Assembly: GCA_013347225.1 (NCBI GenBank)
Contig: CP054595.1
Location: 4,212,415 to 4,276,414 of the forward strand
Length of the DNA stretch: 64,000 nt
Direction: 5' to 3'
Source of the DNA: Candidatus Accumulibacter similis
GTDB taxonomy: Bacteria; Pseudomonadota; Gammaproteobacteria; Burkholderiales; Rhodocyclaceae
Under the pieces are notes generated by a model. That model was not told the origin of the DNA. It saw nothing but the letters and a program-made list of their open reading frames with translations, and did no database searches. Position 1 is the stretch's first letter. The number at the start of each line of letters is the position of its first letter. Below, one piece after another: positions 8,284 to 17,827 of this stretch. The translations under genes and the position numbers were made by a program.

Positions 8284-10240
8284 ACCGCCGCAAGCGATCG
8301 AGCAGGGGGCAGTCCCCTGGCTGCTGGCGGTCGCCCTGGCAACCGCTAGTCCGCATGCCGAGCACCTGCCGCCTTGGCTGAGCCTGCTGTTCGGCGCTGC
8401 CCTGCTCTGGCGTCTCTGGTTGTGGCGGCAGCGACGGCCGCTGCCACCACGCTGGTGTCTCGCACTACTGGTTCTCGGCGCGCTGGCGGCCATCGCCTGG
8501 CAGTATCGCAGCCTGCTCGGCAGGGACTCCGGGGTCGCCATGCTGGTCCTCTTCATGGCACTCAAACCGCTCGAGATGAAAACCCGACGCGACGCACTGG
8601 TGGTCGTCCTGCTCGGTTTCTTTCTCCTGCTGACGCACTACTTCTATTCGCAGAGCATTCCCACCGGCCTCTGGCTGCTGGCCAGCTGCACGCTGCTGAC
8701 GGCAGCGCTGATCCGCCTGCACGGCGGTGCGCAGCCGCTCGCCGCCATCGTCCGCCAGGCCGGCCTGCTGCTGTTGCAGGCAATGCCTTTCATGCTCATC
8801 CTCTATCTGCTCTTTCCGCGCGTCTCCGGCCCCCTCTGGGGCCTGCCGCAGGACGCCCACGCCGGACGCAGCGGCCTTTCCAGCGAGATGGCACCAGGGT
8901 CGATCAGCAACCTGATTCTCTCGGGCGCGATCGCCTTTCGTAGCCACTTCGCCGGTGAGATACCCGAAAAGGCGGACCTTTACTGGCGTGGGCCGGTGCT
9001 CGACGCCTACGACGGTCTGACATGGCGCGCCAGCACGCCCGCGGCCGGCCTGCCACGGATGGCACCGGTAGTGGAAAGCCGGGGGGCGCAGTACAGCTAC
9101 ACCAGCATCATCGAGGCGCACAATCAGCGCTGGCTGCTCGCCCTCGACGTGGCGACCAGCCTCCCCGCCGGAACGCTGCAGGCACCGACGCTGGAAGTGC
9201 TGGCACGCGAGCCGCTGCGCGCGCGCTCCCGCTTCTCGTTCGCCTCGTCGGTCGACTACCGGGCCAACCGTGCCGAAAGCGCGGCCGTCCTGCAGCAGGC
9301 ACTCTCGCTGCCGGCAGCGATCAATCCGCGCGCGCGCGCGCTGGCCGAGCGGTGGAAATCGCGACCACCGGCGCGCATCGCCGATGCGGTCCTGGGCATG
9401 TTCCGCAACGAGGACTTCCATTACACCCTGCGCCCGCCGCTGCTTGGTGCCGATGCCGTGGACGAGTTCCTCTTCGGTACGCGCCGCGGCTTCTGCGAGC
9501 ACTATGCCTCGGCCTTCGTCTTCCTGCTGCGTGCTGCCGGCGTGCCGGCACGGGTGGTTGCCGGTTACCAGGGCGGCGAGGTGAACCCTGTCGATGGCTA
9601 CCTCATCGTCCGCCAGTCGGATGCCCACGCCTGGGCCGAAGTCTGGCTCGCCGGCGAGGGCTGGGTGCGTTACGACCCGACGGCAGCGGTCGCGCCGTCC
9701 CGGATCGAACAGGGAATCGTCGCCGCCCTGCCGGAGGGAGAACCGCTGCCCGCCATCGTCGGCCTCGACGCCGACTGGCTGCGCCAGCTGCGTTACCGCT
9801 GGGAGGCAGCGAACAACGCCTGGAACCAGTGGGTCCTCGGTTACAATCCGCAGCGCCAGCGCGACATCCTTTCCCGCTTCGGCATGCCCAACCCGGACTG
9901 GCGAAGCATGAGCACGGCGCTGGCCGTGCTCTGCGGAGTGGTGCTGCTGCTGGTCACCGTGTGGACGCTGCCACGTCGCCGTCGCGTCGATCCAGCACAG
10001 CGGGCGTGGCAGAAGTACTGCGCCGCGCTCGCCCGGCGCGGCGTGCCGCGTGCCGCGTGGGAGGGACCGCTGGCGTTCGCCGTTCGCGTCGCCGTGGAAA
10101 GGCCGCAGCTCGCGGAGGTCACCAGCGAGGCGGCACGCTGTTATGCGGCACTGCGCTATGGCCGGGGCGACAGCGAGCAGTTGCTCGTGCTGCAGGAATG
10201 TGTGCACCGACTACCCGCAAGATGGAGAAAGAGCGCTTGA
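8273..10240 (+). CDS. tgpA: TgpA-like transmembrane transglutaminase-core protein
   Basis: 655 residues. The N-terminal half has several membrane helices (roughly residues 12-180, DUF3488-like), then a periplasmic domain, then another helix near 555-575. The transglutaminase core is intact: Cys408 in RRGFCEHYASAF, His452 in SDAHAWAEVW, Asp468 in VRYDPTAAV. In Pseudomonas aeruginosa TgpA is essential and its periplasmic domain has transglutaminase activity. I start it at ATG 8273, just after a GGGAGAGATC ribosome site and inside the end of the DUF58 gene. The MltB gene starts at its stop codon. Confidence 0.9.
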   Translation: MRSRPPQAIEQGAVPWLLAVALATASPHAEHLPPWLSLLFGAALLWRLWLWRQRRPLPPRWCLALLVLGALAAIAWQYRSLLGRDSGVAMLVLFMALKPLEMKTRRDALVVVLLGFFLLLTHYFYSQSIPTGLWLLASCTLLTAALIRLHGGAQPLAAIVRQAGLLLLQAMPFMLILYLLFPRVSGPLWGLPQDAHAGRSGLSSEMAPGSISNLILSGAIAFRSHFAGEIPEKADLYWRGPVLDAYDGLTWRASTPAAGLPRMAPVVESRGAQYSYTSIIEAHNQRWLLALDVATSLPAGTLQAPTLEVLAREPLRARSRFSFASSVDYRANRAESAAVLQQALSLPAAINPRARALAERWKSRPPARIADAVLGMFRNEDFHYTLRPPLLGADAVDEFLFGTRRGFCEHYASAFVFLLRAAGVPARVVAGYQGGEVNPVDGYLIVRQSDAHAWAEVWLAGEGWVRYDPTAAVAPSRIEQGIVAALPEGEPLPAIVGLDADWLRQLRYRWEAANNAWNQWVLGYNPQRQRDILSRFGMPNPDWRSMSTALAVLCGVVLLLVTVWTLPRRRRVDPAQRAWQKYCAALARRGVPRAAWEGPLAFAVRVAVERPQLAEVTSEAARCYAALRYGRGDSEQLLVLQECVHRLPARWRKSA

Positions 10241-11274
10241 AACACCTCGTCAGCAGCCTGCTCATCGCCCTGCCGCTCAGCTTGGTGGCGCTACCGACAA
10301 GCGCCCAAGAGGGTCCCGGCTTGACCCAGAACCCTGAAGTCCAGGCGTTCATCGCCAGCATGCACGCGCAGCACGGCTTCGATGTCGCGCACCTGACGCG
10401 CCAGTTCGCCGTCCTGCGGCCGAATGCGGCGGTCCTGAAGGCGATCCGCCCGCCGGCCACGCCGGAGAAGCAGCGATCATGGGAGCGCTATCGGGCTCGT
10501 TTCGTCAATGAGCAGCGGCTGGCGGGAGGACTGTCGTTCTGGCAGGCGCATGCCGCGACCCTGCAGCGCGCCGAGGCGATCCATGGCGTGCCGGCCGAGG
10601 TGATCGTCGCCATCATTGGCGTCGAAACCATCTACGGCCAGCACATGGGCAGCTTCGGCGTCCTCGAGGCGCTGGCATCGCTCGCTTTCTTCTACCCGCC
10701 GCGCGCCGAGTTCTTCCGCGGCGAACTCGAGCAGTTCCTGCTCCTCGCACGCGAGAACGGCATCAGCCCGCTCAGCGTCAAGGGCTCCTACGCCGGTGCC
10801 ATCGGCATCCCGCAATTCATGCCCAGCAGCCAGCGCCGTTTTGCCGTCGATTTCGACGGCGATGACCGCATCGACCTGCGGCAGAGCTATCCCGATGCGA
10901 TCGGCAGCGTTGCCCGCTTCCTGCAGCAGCACGGCTGGCAGACCGGCGAGCCGGTCGCCGTGCCGGCGACGGTCAGCGGCGATCCCACCGCCCTCCTCGC
11001 CATCGGCATCAAGCCGACGCTCACCGTCAGCGAACTCGCCGCGCAGGGGGTTTCGGCGGTGGCCGACGGCGACCGCGCGGCCGCCCTGATCGACCTCGTC
11101 ACACCCGGCGCAGCGACCGAGTATTGGCTTGGCTTCAACAACTTCTACGTCATCACCCGCTACAACCGCTCGAGCTTCTACGCGATGTCGGTCTTCCAGT
11201 TGGCGCAGGCACTGCGGCTGGAACACGCGGCGCGCGCTGCCGCAGCACCGGTCGCCGGCAGCGGTCCGCGCTAG
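10237..11274 (+). CDS. mltB: lytic murein transglycosylase B
   Basis: About 345 residues. Cleaves the MurNAc-GlcNAc bond of peptidoglycan to leave 1,6-anhydroMurNAc. Slt70-like catalytic region: IIGVETIYGQHMG carries the catalytic Glu, followed by SYAGAIGIPQFMPSS and a DFDGDDRIDLRQSYPDAIGSVA block typical of MltB. The signal peptide KHLVSSLLIALPLSLVALPT-SA has no lipobox Cys, so this is a soluble periplasmic or loosely attached form. I prefer TTG 10237, which overlaps the previous stop as TTGA and has GGAGA 9-10 bases upstream. ATG 10222 in the same frame is the alternative. Linkage to MoxR-TgpA suggests a wall-remodelling role for the operon (inference). Confidence 0.9.
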   Translation: MKHLVSSLLIALPLSLVALPTSAQEGPGLTQNPEVQAFIASMHAQHGFDVAHLTRQFAVLRPNAAVLKAIRPPATPEKQRSWERYRARFVNEQRLAGGLSFWQAHAATLQRAEAIHGVPAEVIVAIIGVETIYGQHMGSFGVLEALASLAFFYPPRAEFFRGELEQFLLLARENGISPLSVKGSYAGAIGIPQFMPSSQRRFAVDFDGDDRIDLRQSYPDAIGSVARFLQQHGWQTGEPVAVPATVSGDPTALLAIGIKPTLTVSELAAQGVSAVADGDRAAALIDLVTPGAATEYWLGFNNFYVITRYNRSSFYAMSVFQLAQALRLEHAARAAAAPVAGSGPR

Positions 11275-11385
11275 CAGTGGCCACGCCATCGCCGGCGCTT
11301 GCCGGGCTGCTTCGGGCTGCCGCCTCCGACTGCAGAAGCGGCCGCGACGCCAACCACCCGCCGCCGGTGGACGCGGCGTAGGCGA

Positions 11386-13215
11386 TCACTCGTCGCCGGC
11401 GACAAGGGTCAGCAGCTCGTCACCGTAGCGCTGCACCTTGGCGAGGCCGATCCCGGGTACCGCGAGCAGCGCCTGCGGTGACCCCGGCAACAGTGCTGCG
11501 ATCTCCAGCAACGTCCGGTCGTGCAGGATCACGTAGGCGGGAACGCCCTGCTCGCGCGCCTTCGCGCTGCGCCACTGGCGCAGCCTGGCCACCAGGGGGG
11601 ACTCCTGCTGCAGGCGCGGCCGCTCCTGATCGGCGGCGCTACGGACTGCGCCCCTGCCACGGACGGCACCGCTCCTGGCGGGTTCGAGCCGCCGGCGCAG
11701 CATGAGCGGCGCTTCGCCGCGCAGAACCGGGCGGGCGCTGTCGGTCAGCTTCAGAGCTCCATAGGCGGCGGCATCGGCTTCGAGCAGTCCAGCGGCGAGC
11801 AACTGTCGCAAGACGGAGCGCCAGCCCATGTCGTCGAGCTCGGCACCGACGCCGAAGGTCGGCAGGCGATCATGACCGAACTGCCGCACCTTGTCGGTAT
11901 CCTTGCCGCGCAGGATGTCGATCAGGTGGCCGGCCCCGAAGCGCTGACCGGTGCGCAGGGCAGCCGAAAGGACCTTTTGCGCCGCCACGGTGCCATCCCA
12001 CACCTGCGGCGGCTCGAGACAGACGTCGCAGTTGCCGCAGGGAAGCGCATCCTCGCCGAAGTAGTTGAGCAGGATGACGCGGCGGCAGGTCGCCGATTCG
12101 CAGTAGGCGAGCATGCTGTCGAGCTTCTGTCTTTCGACCCGCTTCTGTTCAATCGGCGCCGCCGAGTTCTCGATCATCTGGCGGTGGATCACGACATCGT
12201 TCAGCCCGTAGGTCATCCACGCCTCGGCGGCATCGCCGTCACGCCCGGCACGACCCGTTTCCTGGTAGTAGGCCTCGATGCTCTTCGGCAGGTCGAGATG
12301 GGCAACGAAACGAACATCCGGCTTGTCGATGCCCATGCCGAATGCGATCGTCGCCACCATCACGACGCCATCGTCGCGCAGAAAGCTCTGCTGGTGCCGC
12401 TGCCGGTCGCCAGCGTCGAGGCCGGCGTGATACGGCAGGGCGCTGATCCCCTGCGCGACCAGCCAGGCCGCCGTCTCGTCGACCTTGCGTCGCGACAGGC
12501 AGTAGACGATTCCGGCCTCGCCGCGATGGTGGCCGAGGAAGCCCAGCAACTGCTTGCGTGGATTGTCGCGCTCGACGATGAGGTAGCGAATGTTCGCGCG
12601 GTCGAAGCTCGAGACGAACAATCGTGCCTGCTCGAGATGCAGGCGGGTGATGATCTCCTGTCGCGTCAGCTGGTCGGCAGTCGCCGTCAGCGCGATGCGC
12701 GGCACCTCCGGGAAGCGCTGATGCAGCTCGGAGAGCTGGATGTACTCCGGGCGAAAGTCATGCCCCCATTGCGACACGCAATGCGCCTCGTCGATGGCGA
12801 ACAGGGCGACTCGCCGACGGGCGACCAGTTCCGCGAGGATACCCATGAAGCGCTCGCCGAGCAGCCGCTCGGGGGCGACGTAGACCAGATCGAGCGCACC
12901 GGCCATGAGTCGGCGTTCGGTGTCGGCCAGCGAACGGAAATCCATCGACGAGTTGAGGAAGGCGGCGCTGACGCCGACCTGGCGCAAGGCGTCGACCTGG
13001 TCCTGCATGAGCGCGATCAGCGGCGAGACGACGATACCGACGCCGCTGCGCAGCAGCGCCGGAATCTGATAGCAGAGCGACTTGCCGCCACCGGTCGGCA
13101 TCAGGACCAGCGCGTCGCCACCGGCAACGAGCTGGTCGACGACATCCTCCTGCTGCCCACGGAAGGAAGGATAACCGAAGACCCGGGACAGGACCTCACG
13201 CGCAGCGGCACTCAT
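11386..13215 (-). CDS. recQ: ATP-dependent DNA helicase RecQ
   Basis: 609 residues from the chosen ATG, the same length as E. coli RecQ. 3'-5' helicase in recombination and fork repair. Helicase motif I is MPTGGGKSLCYQIPALL, motif II is IDEAHCVSQWGHDFRPEY (DEAH), motif VI QETGRAGRDG. A four-Cys zinc-binding region follows (CESATCRR ... CGNCDVC), then a winged helix, and an HRDC domain at the C-terminus (about the last 75 residues, ending VPGIGLAKVQRYGDELLTLV). The frame is open 21 codons further upstream, but ATG 13215 matches the family N-terminus. Co-directional with lpxH, 115 bases downstream of it. Confidence 0.94.
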   Translation of the reverse strand: MSAAAREVLSRVFGYPSFRGQQEDVVDQLVAGGDALVLMPTGGGKSLCYQIPALLRSGVGIVVSPLIALMQDQVDALRQVGVSAAFLNSSMDFRSLADTERRLMAGALDLVYVAPERLLGERFMGILAELVARRRVALFAIDEAHCVSQWGHDFRPEYIQLSELHQRFPEVPRIALTATADQLTRQEIITRLHLEQARLFVSSFDRANIRYLIVERDNPRKQLLGFLGHHRGEAGIVYCLSRRKVDETAAWLVAQGISALPYHAGLDAGDRQRHQQSFLRDDGVVMVATIAFGMGIDKPDVRFVAHLDLPKSIEAYYQETGRAGRDGDAAEAWMTYGLNDVVIHRQMIENSAAPIEQKRVERQKLDSMLAYCESATCRRVILLNYFGEDALPCGNCDVCLEPPQVWDGTVAAQKVLSAALRTGQRFGAGHLIDILRGKDTDKVRQFGHDRLPTFGVGAELDDMGWRSVLRQLLAAGLLEADAAAYGALKLTDSARPVLRGEAPLMLRRRLEPARSGAVRGRGAVRSAADQERPRLQQESPLVARLRQWRSAKAREQGVPAYVILHDRTLLEIAALLPGSPQALLAVPGIGLAKVQRYGDELLTLVAGDE

Positions 13216-13330
13216 TGCCCAAGGCCCTGCCGCGATGCCCCGCCAGCCAACGGGCGATGCCAGCGGCACGCGGGGCACGCGGCAGCCGTCGGACGACTGA
13301 GGTACCGCCGGCCCATCGTGATGTCGCCGG

Positions 13331-14068
13331 TCAGCTCAGGCACTCACGGGCCAGACGCTCGCCATCCCAGCAGAGACACTCGCCACGGCTCGCGTGCCAA
13401 TCGGCCAGCACCCACCGCTGGACATGGATCCCGTCGACGATGTGATCGTGTGTCGCCGGCCGATGCGTGTGGCCGTGGATCAGGCCGACGTAACCGTGGG
13501 CGCGCAGGAAATCGTCGGTCTCGGCCGGGTTGACATCCATCAGGTACTGCGCCTTGTCGCGCTTGGCGGTTTCGCTCTGCTGCCGCAGAGCCGCGGCGAC
13601 TGCCTTGCGCTCGCTCAGCGGCCGGGCGAGAAAGGCCTGCTGCCAGTCGGGACGGCGAACCAGCGAACGGAACGACTGGTACTCGCGGTCATCCGTGCAC
13701 AGCGAGTCTCCATGCGCCAGCACGAACTCGCCGCCGGGCAAGGCCAGCAGCCACGGGTCGGGCAGCAGGCGCGCGCCGCTGGCAGCGGCAAAACGCTCGC
13801 CGAGCAGGAAATCACGATTGCCGTGCATCACCGACAGCCCGACACCGGTGGCAACCAACTCGCGCAGGGCAGTGACGACTTCGGCTGCCAGACGGTCTGC
13901 CGGGTCGTCCAGGCAGTCGTCGCCCGGCCAGGCTTCGAAGAGGTCGCCGAGGATGAACAGGCTCTCGGCCGCCCGCGCCCGCCCGCGCAGAAAGTCGAGG
14001 AAGATGCGCGTCACCCCGGGCGCCTGTGGCGCCAGGTGCAGATCGGAAATGAACAGGATCGGACGCAA
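13331..14068 (-). CDS. lpxH: UDP-2,3-diacylglucosamine diphosphatase
   Basis: 245 residues, family length. Manganese-dependent pyrophosphatase of lipid A synthesis, hydrolysing UDP-2,3-diacylglucosamine to lipid X at the inner face of the cytoplasmic membrane. The calcineurin-like motifs are in order: FISDLHL at 5-11, GDLFEAWPGDD, MHGNRDFLLG, LAHGDSLCTDD, and LIHGHTHRP near the C-terminus. It follows ppiB by 35 bases on the same strand, as in many beta- and gammaproteobacteria. Confidence 0.94.
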   Translation of the reverse strand: MRPILFISDLHLAPQAPGVTRIFLDFLRGRARAAESLFILGDLFEAWPGDDCLDDPADRLAAEVVTALRELVATGVGLSVMHGNRDFLLGERFAAASGARLLPDPWLLALPGGEFVLAHGDSLCTDDREYQSFRSLVRRPDWQQAFLARPLSERKAVAAALRQQSETAKRDKAQYLMDVNPAETDDFLRAHGYVGLIHGHTHRPATHDHIVDGIHVQRWVLADWHASRGECLCWDGERLARECLS

Positions 14069-14103
14069 GCCCTTGCCTGCAGCAGTCGCCTACGGGCGCG
14101 GCA

Positions 14104-14595
14104 TCAGCAGACTTCGGTCCGCTCGATCAGGACGTCCTCGAGCGGCACGTCGGAATGGAAACCCGAGGTTCCGGTACGGACGGCCCTGATCCGGTCGACC
14201 ACGTCCTGCCCCTCGACCACCTTGCCGAAGACACAGTAGCCCCAGCCCTGCGCGTTCGGTGCACGGAAGTTGAGGAAATCGTTGTTGACGACGTTGATGA
14301 AGAACTGCGCCGTCGCCGAGTGTGGCTCCGCCGTGCGCGCCATCGCGACCGTGTAGGCCTCGTTCTTCAGTCCATTGTCGGCCTCGTTCCTGATCGGCGG
14401 CCGGCAGGGCTTCTGCTTCATTCCCGGCTCGAATCCTCCGCCCTGGACCATGAAGCCGGGAATCACACGATGAAAGATCGTGTTGTCGTAGTGGCCGGCG
14501 GCGGCATAGTCGATGAAGTTCTGTGCCGACAGCGGCGCCTTCTCGGTGTCGACCTCGATGGCGATGACGCCGAAGTTGGTATGCAGCTTGATCAT
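14104..14595 (-). CDS. ppiB: cytoplasmic peptidyl-prolyl cis-trans isomerase B (cyclophilin)
   Basis: 163 residues without a signal peptide. Cyclophilin fold catalysing cis-trans isomerisation of X-Pro bonds in the cytoplasm. Active-site blocks are FHRVIPGFMVQGGGF, then SATAQFFINVVNNDFLNF and WGYCVFGKVVEG. Its ATG overlaps the stop of the periplasmic paralogue by four bases (ATGA), so the two isomerases are made from one message. Confidence 0.93.
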   Translation of the reverse strand: MIKLHTNFGVIAIEVDTEKAPLSAQNFIDYAAAGHYDNTIFHRVIPGFMVQGGGFEPGMKQKPCRPPIRNEADNGLKNEAYTVAMARTAEPHSATAQFFINVVNNDFLNFRAPNAQGWGYCVFGKVVEGQDVVDRIRAVRTGTSGFHSDVPLEDVLIERTEVC

Positions 14596-15161
14596 GGTTT
14601 TCCTTTCTCGGAGATGATCCTGACCGACTGGATGGTGACCGGCTCAAGAGGAACGTTCTGATGCATCGCGCGGTTTCCGGTCGGCACGCCGGCGATCCTG
14701 TCCACCACCTCGATCCCCTGCGTCACCCTGCCGAAGACGGTGTAGCCCCAGCCATCGGGCGAAGGATGGTTGAGCGACCCGTTGTCGCGATGATTGATGA
14801 AGAACTGCGAACTCGCGGAATGCGGATCGGCGGTGCGCGCCATGGCAATCGTCCCACGATCGTTCCTGAGTCCGTTCTTCGCCTCGTTCTCCACCTTGCG
14901 TGGCGCCGGCTTCTGTTCCAGCTCGACCGTGAAGCCACCGCCCTGGATCATGAAGCCGGGAATGACGCGGTGAAACACGGTGCCGTTGTAGAAGCCCTCG
15001 TTCACGTACTGGAGGAAGTTGCGGACGGTCCTGGGCGCCTTGTCGGAATCCAGTTCGATGACGATGCGCCCCATGCTGGTCTGCATCTCGACGCTGGGCG
15101 CCGCCACGACCGCGACCGACAGCAGGGCGCCGGCGAGCGCAAAAGCGATTTTTCTCAACAT
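14592..15161 (-). CDS. ppiA: periplasmic peptidyl-prolyl cis-trans isomerase A (cyclophilin)
   Basis: 189 residues. The signal peptide LRKIAFALAGALLSVAVVAA is followed by a full cyclophilin domain with FHRVIPGFMIQGGGF and SSQFFINHRDNGSLNH. This gives the periplasmic counterpart of the adjacent ppiB product, to which it is clearly paralogous. I chose ATG 15161: AAGGAG stands seven bases before it, the best ribosome site in this operon; upstream in-frame starts lack one. Likely first gene of ppiA-ppiB-lpxH(-recQ). Confidence 0.93.
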   Translation of the reverse strand: MLRKIAFALAGALLSVAVVAAPSVEMQTSMGRIVIELDSDKAPRTVRNFLQYVNEGFYNGTVFHRVIPGFMIQGGGFTVELEQKPAPRKVENEAKNGLRNDRGTIAMARTADPHSASSQFFINHRDNGSLNHPSPDGWGYTVFGRVTQGIEVVDRIAGVPTGNRAMHQNVPLEPVTIQSVRIISEKGKP

Positions 15162-15308
15162 CAGACAACTCCTTGGCAAGCGATTCCCGGCTGCCGGGCG
15201 ACGGGCAGCGGGCGGCAGCATGCAGGCGTCGGCCGGTAGCCGCCACTGCTGCCAGCGAAAACGACATGGTCGGACGCGGTGCCGGACGGTCGGCGCAGCG
15301 CACCGCGA

Positions 15309-16253
15309 TCAGCCGACACGCTCCTCCTGGATCAGCCAGCGTCCGCCCGACCTGACGAGCACCAGAGTCTTGGCCACCGTCGAGGTCAGCGCCGGCGAAG
15401 AGAAGGTCTGCCGGAAACGCACGGTGGCCTTGCCGTCAGCGAAAGCCACCCGGATGTCCTCGACCTCGACCTGCAGTCGGCCGGGTTTGCGCATCGGCCG
15501 CAGGCGCCCCTCTTCCCAGCTCTTGCGCGTCATGCCGCGCGGCGCGCGGAAGTCGGCAGCGTAGTGTGCGAAGTACGCTTTCGCGTCCTTGCGTGACCAG
15601 GCCCTGGCCCAGGCCTCGATCGTCCTCGCCACTTCCTTCTCGTCAGCGTCGCCGGCCACCGCGGGCACCCGGTCTGCCTTGCCGGCGACCGCTGCGTCCG
15701 ACAGCCGCGAAGCACCCGGGCCGGCATCGCCGAGGCTGCCACTGCCGGCTTCGCGCATGCGCGACAGCTTCAGCCGCGCGGCTTTCCTCGCCGGGTCGAT
15801 CTGCAACGCCTTCTCGTAGGCCTGACCGGCGAGCCGCGCATGGATGTCGCCGAGATTCTCGTAGGCGGTGGCGTAGTTCGGCTGGATCCGGATCGCCATC
15901 TCGAGCGCCGTTCGCGCCTTGTCGTACTGCTTCTGCTGGGCGTAGAGGACAGCCAGGTTGTTGTACGGCTCCGGCAACTCGGGATAGTCCTCGATCAGCT
16001 TGCTGAAGACGGTCATCGCGTCGGCGGGACGCCCCATTTCGACGAGAATCAGGCCCTTGCTGAAACGTCCGCGGGCATCGCCCGGATTGCTCGCCAGGTG
16101 GTCCTCGATCCGTTCCAGTGCCGCCGCCTGCTGCCCCTCCTTCAGCAGTCGCTGCGCCTCGGCGAGGTCGTCCGCGAGAGCAGCCGGGACGACCCCGGCG
16201 AGCGCCCAGGCGAGCAACAGGGAGCGGATGGCTGGCAGAAGGCTCGGACGCAT
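15309..16253 (-). CDS. exported TPR protein with C-terminal NTF2-like domain
   Basis: 314 residues. Signal peptide MRPSLLPAIRSLLLAWALAG, then about four tetratricopeptide repeats (residues 25-165, e.g. ELPEPYNNLAVLYAQQKQYD), a low-complexity linker, and an NTF2/Cds6-like domain (about 205-314, starting EVARTIEAWARAWSRKDAKA). TPRs usually scaffold protein contacts. The NTF2-like module occurs at the C-termini of some L,D-transpeptidase-associated proteins, so a periplasmic wall-related scaffold is plausible but unproven. The TPR part is a close paralogue of the gene at 29261, and the two share a promoter. The start is fixed by the signal peptide, with no clear ribosome site. Confidence 0.8.
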   Translation of the reverse strand: MRPSLLPAIRSLLLAWALAGVVPAALADDLAEAQRLLKEGQQAAALERIEDHLASNPGDARGRFSKGLILVEMGRPADAMTVFSKLIEDYPELPEPYNNLAVLYAQQKQYDKARTALEMAIRIQPNYATAYENLGDIHARLAGQAYEKALQIDPARKAARLKLSRMREAGSGSLGDAGPGASRLSDAAVAGKADRVPAVAGDADEKEVARTIEAWARAWSRKDAKAYFAHYAADFRAPRGMTRKSWEEGRLRPMRKPGRLQVEVEDIRVAFADGKATVRFRQTFSSPALTSTVAKTLVLVRSGGRWLIQEERVG

Positions 16254-16302
16254 CGATATGGTATACTGGGCCACGCTCGGTCGGAAGGCAGGAAACCGGA
16301 CG

Positions 16303-16331
16303 ATTCTAGCAAGAAGTCCGGCCAAACCAAA
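16303..16331 (-). promoter_or_regulatory. sigma-70-type promoter of the first TPR gene
   Basis: Minus strand: -35 TTTGGT, 17-bp spacer, extended -10 TGC-TAGAAT, about 50 bases before the ATG at 16253. It matches the promoter of the paralogue at 29182-29210 at 23 of 29 positions. Confidence 0.65.
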
Positions 16332-16380
16332 ATCCTCCGCCGCTGCCAGCCACCCACGGCACCCTCCCGCAGACCCGAAG

Positions 16381-17757
16381 ATGCTGAAAATCTACAACTC
16401 GCTGACCAGAGACAAGCAGGAATTCGTCCCCATCGTTGCGGGCGAGGTGCGGATGTACGTCTGCGGCATGACCGTCTACGACTACTGTCACCTGGGTCAC
16501 GCGCGCGTGCTGGTGGTCTTCGACATGGTGCAGCGCTGGCTGCGGGCGAGCGGGCTGCAGGTCTGCTACGTGCGCAACATCACCGACATCGACGACAAGA
16601 TCATCCGCCGGGCCATGGAAAACGGCGAAACCATCGGCGAGCTGACCGCCCGCTTCATCCGCTTCATGGATGAGGACGCGGCCGCGCTCGGCGTCTCCAA
16701 GCCGGACCACGAACCGCGCGCCACCGAGTACGTACCGCAGATGCTGAGCCTGATCCAGCGACTCGAAAAGAACGGTCTGGCGTATCGTGCGCCGGCCGGT
16801 GACGTCAATTTCTCGGTGCGCCGCTTCCCCGGCTACGGCAAGCTCTCGGGCAAGTCGCTCGACGACCTGCGTGCCGGCGAGCGCGTCGACATCGACGGCG
16901 CGAAGGAGGATCCGCTCGACTTCGTGCTCTGGAAACACGCCCGTGAAGGCGAACCCTGCTGGGCCTCGCCGTGGGGAGACGGCCGCCCGGGCTGGCACAT
17001 CGAGTGCTCGGCGATGAGTTCGCACCTGCTCGGGGCGCACTTCGACATCCACGGCGGCGGGCAGGATCTGCAGTTCCCGCATCACGAGAACGAGATCGCC
17101 CAGTCCGAGGGGGCGCACGGCTGCCGTTTCGTCAACTACTGGATGCACAACGGTTTCGTCCGCGTCGATGACGAGAAGATGTCGAAGTCGCTCGGCAACT
17201 TCTTCACCATCCGCGAAATCCTGCGCCAATACGATGCCGAAGTCCTGCGCTTCTTCATCCTGCGGGCACACTATCGCAGCCCGCTGAACTACTCGGACGC
17301 GCACCTCGACGATGCCCGGCACGCGCTGAGCAGACTCTATACCGCACTGAAGGCGGTGCCTGTGGCAGCGGCGGCGGCAGTGGACTGGAACGAGCCGCAC
17401 GCAGCGCGTTTCGCGGCGGCAATGAACGACGACTTCAACACTCCGGAAGCCTGTGCAGTGCTGTTCGACCTCGCGGCAGAGGTGAATCGCAGCCGGTCGG
17501 CGCCGCTCGCCAGCCAGTTGCGCGCACTCGCGGGACTGCTCGGACTGCTCGGCCGTGAACCGCAGGACTTCCTGCAGGCATCCCCGGCGCACGGCACCGA
17601 GACAACGGTCGAGGCGATCGAAGCATTGATCGCCGAACGTGCTGCCGCCAAGAAGCGTCGGGACTTCGCCGAGGCGGATCGCATACGCTCCGAACTGCTG
17701 ACTGCCGGAGTGGTCCTCGAGGACGGCGCCAAGGGAACGAGCTGGCGCCGCGCCTGA
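16381..17757 (+). CDS. cysS: cysteinyl-tRNA synthetase
   Basis: 458 residues, family length. Class I synthetase charging tRNA-Cys. The N-terminal CGMTVYDYCHLGHARV holds the zinc-ligand Cys and the HIGH-type motif (HLGH). GWHIECSAMS and HHENEIAQSEG are the Cys-specific blocks, and KMSKSLGNF is intact. A C-terminal DALR-type domain ends in the ADRIRSEL segment. The ATG directly follows short upstream sequence shared with the divergent TPR promoter region. Confidence 0.97.
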   Translation: MLKIYNSLTRDKQEFVPIVAGEVRMYVCGMTVYDYCHLGHARVLVVFDMVQRWLRASGLQVCYVRNITDIDDKIIRRAMENGETIGELTARFIRFMDEDAAALGVSKPDHEPRATEYVPQMLSLIQRLEKNGLAYRAPAGDVNFSVRRFPGYGKLSGKSLDDLRAGERVDIDGAKEDPLDFVLWKHAREGEPCWASPWGDGRPGWHIECSAMSSHLLGAHFDIHGGGQDLQFPHHENEIAQSEGAHGCRFVNYWMHNGFVRVDDEKMSKSLGNFFTIREILRQYDAEVLRFFILRAHYRSPLNYSDAHLDDARHALSRLYTALKAVPVAAAAAVDWNEPHAARFAAAMNDDFNTPEACAVLFDLAAEVNRSRSAPLASQLRALAGLLGLLGREPQDFLQASPAHGTETTVEAIEALIAERAAAKKRRDFAEADRIRSELLTAGVVLEDGAKGTSWRRA

Positions 17758-17827
17758 CCCGGGGCCAGGGCGGCGCCAAGCGCCCTGCGCTCAGCAAGCG
17801 CTTCCGCCCGACGCCGAGTTCATCGAG

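Noticed and set aside
11521..13533. Long open frame (about 670 codons) on the plus strand
   Set aside because: Lies wholly antisense to recQ and lpxH. Composition is that of a reverse-frame shadow in GC-rich DNA; no recognisable domain.
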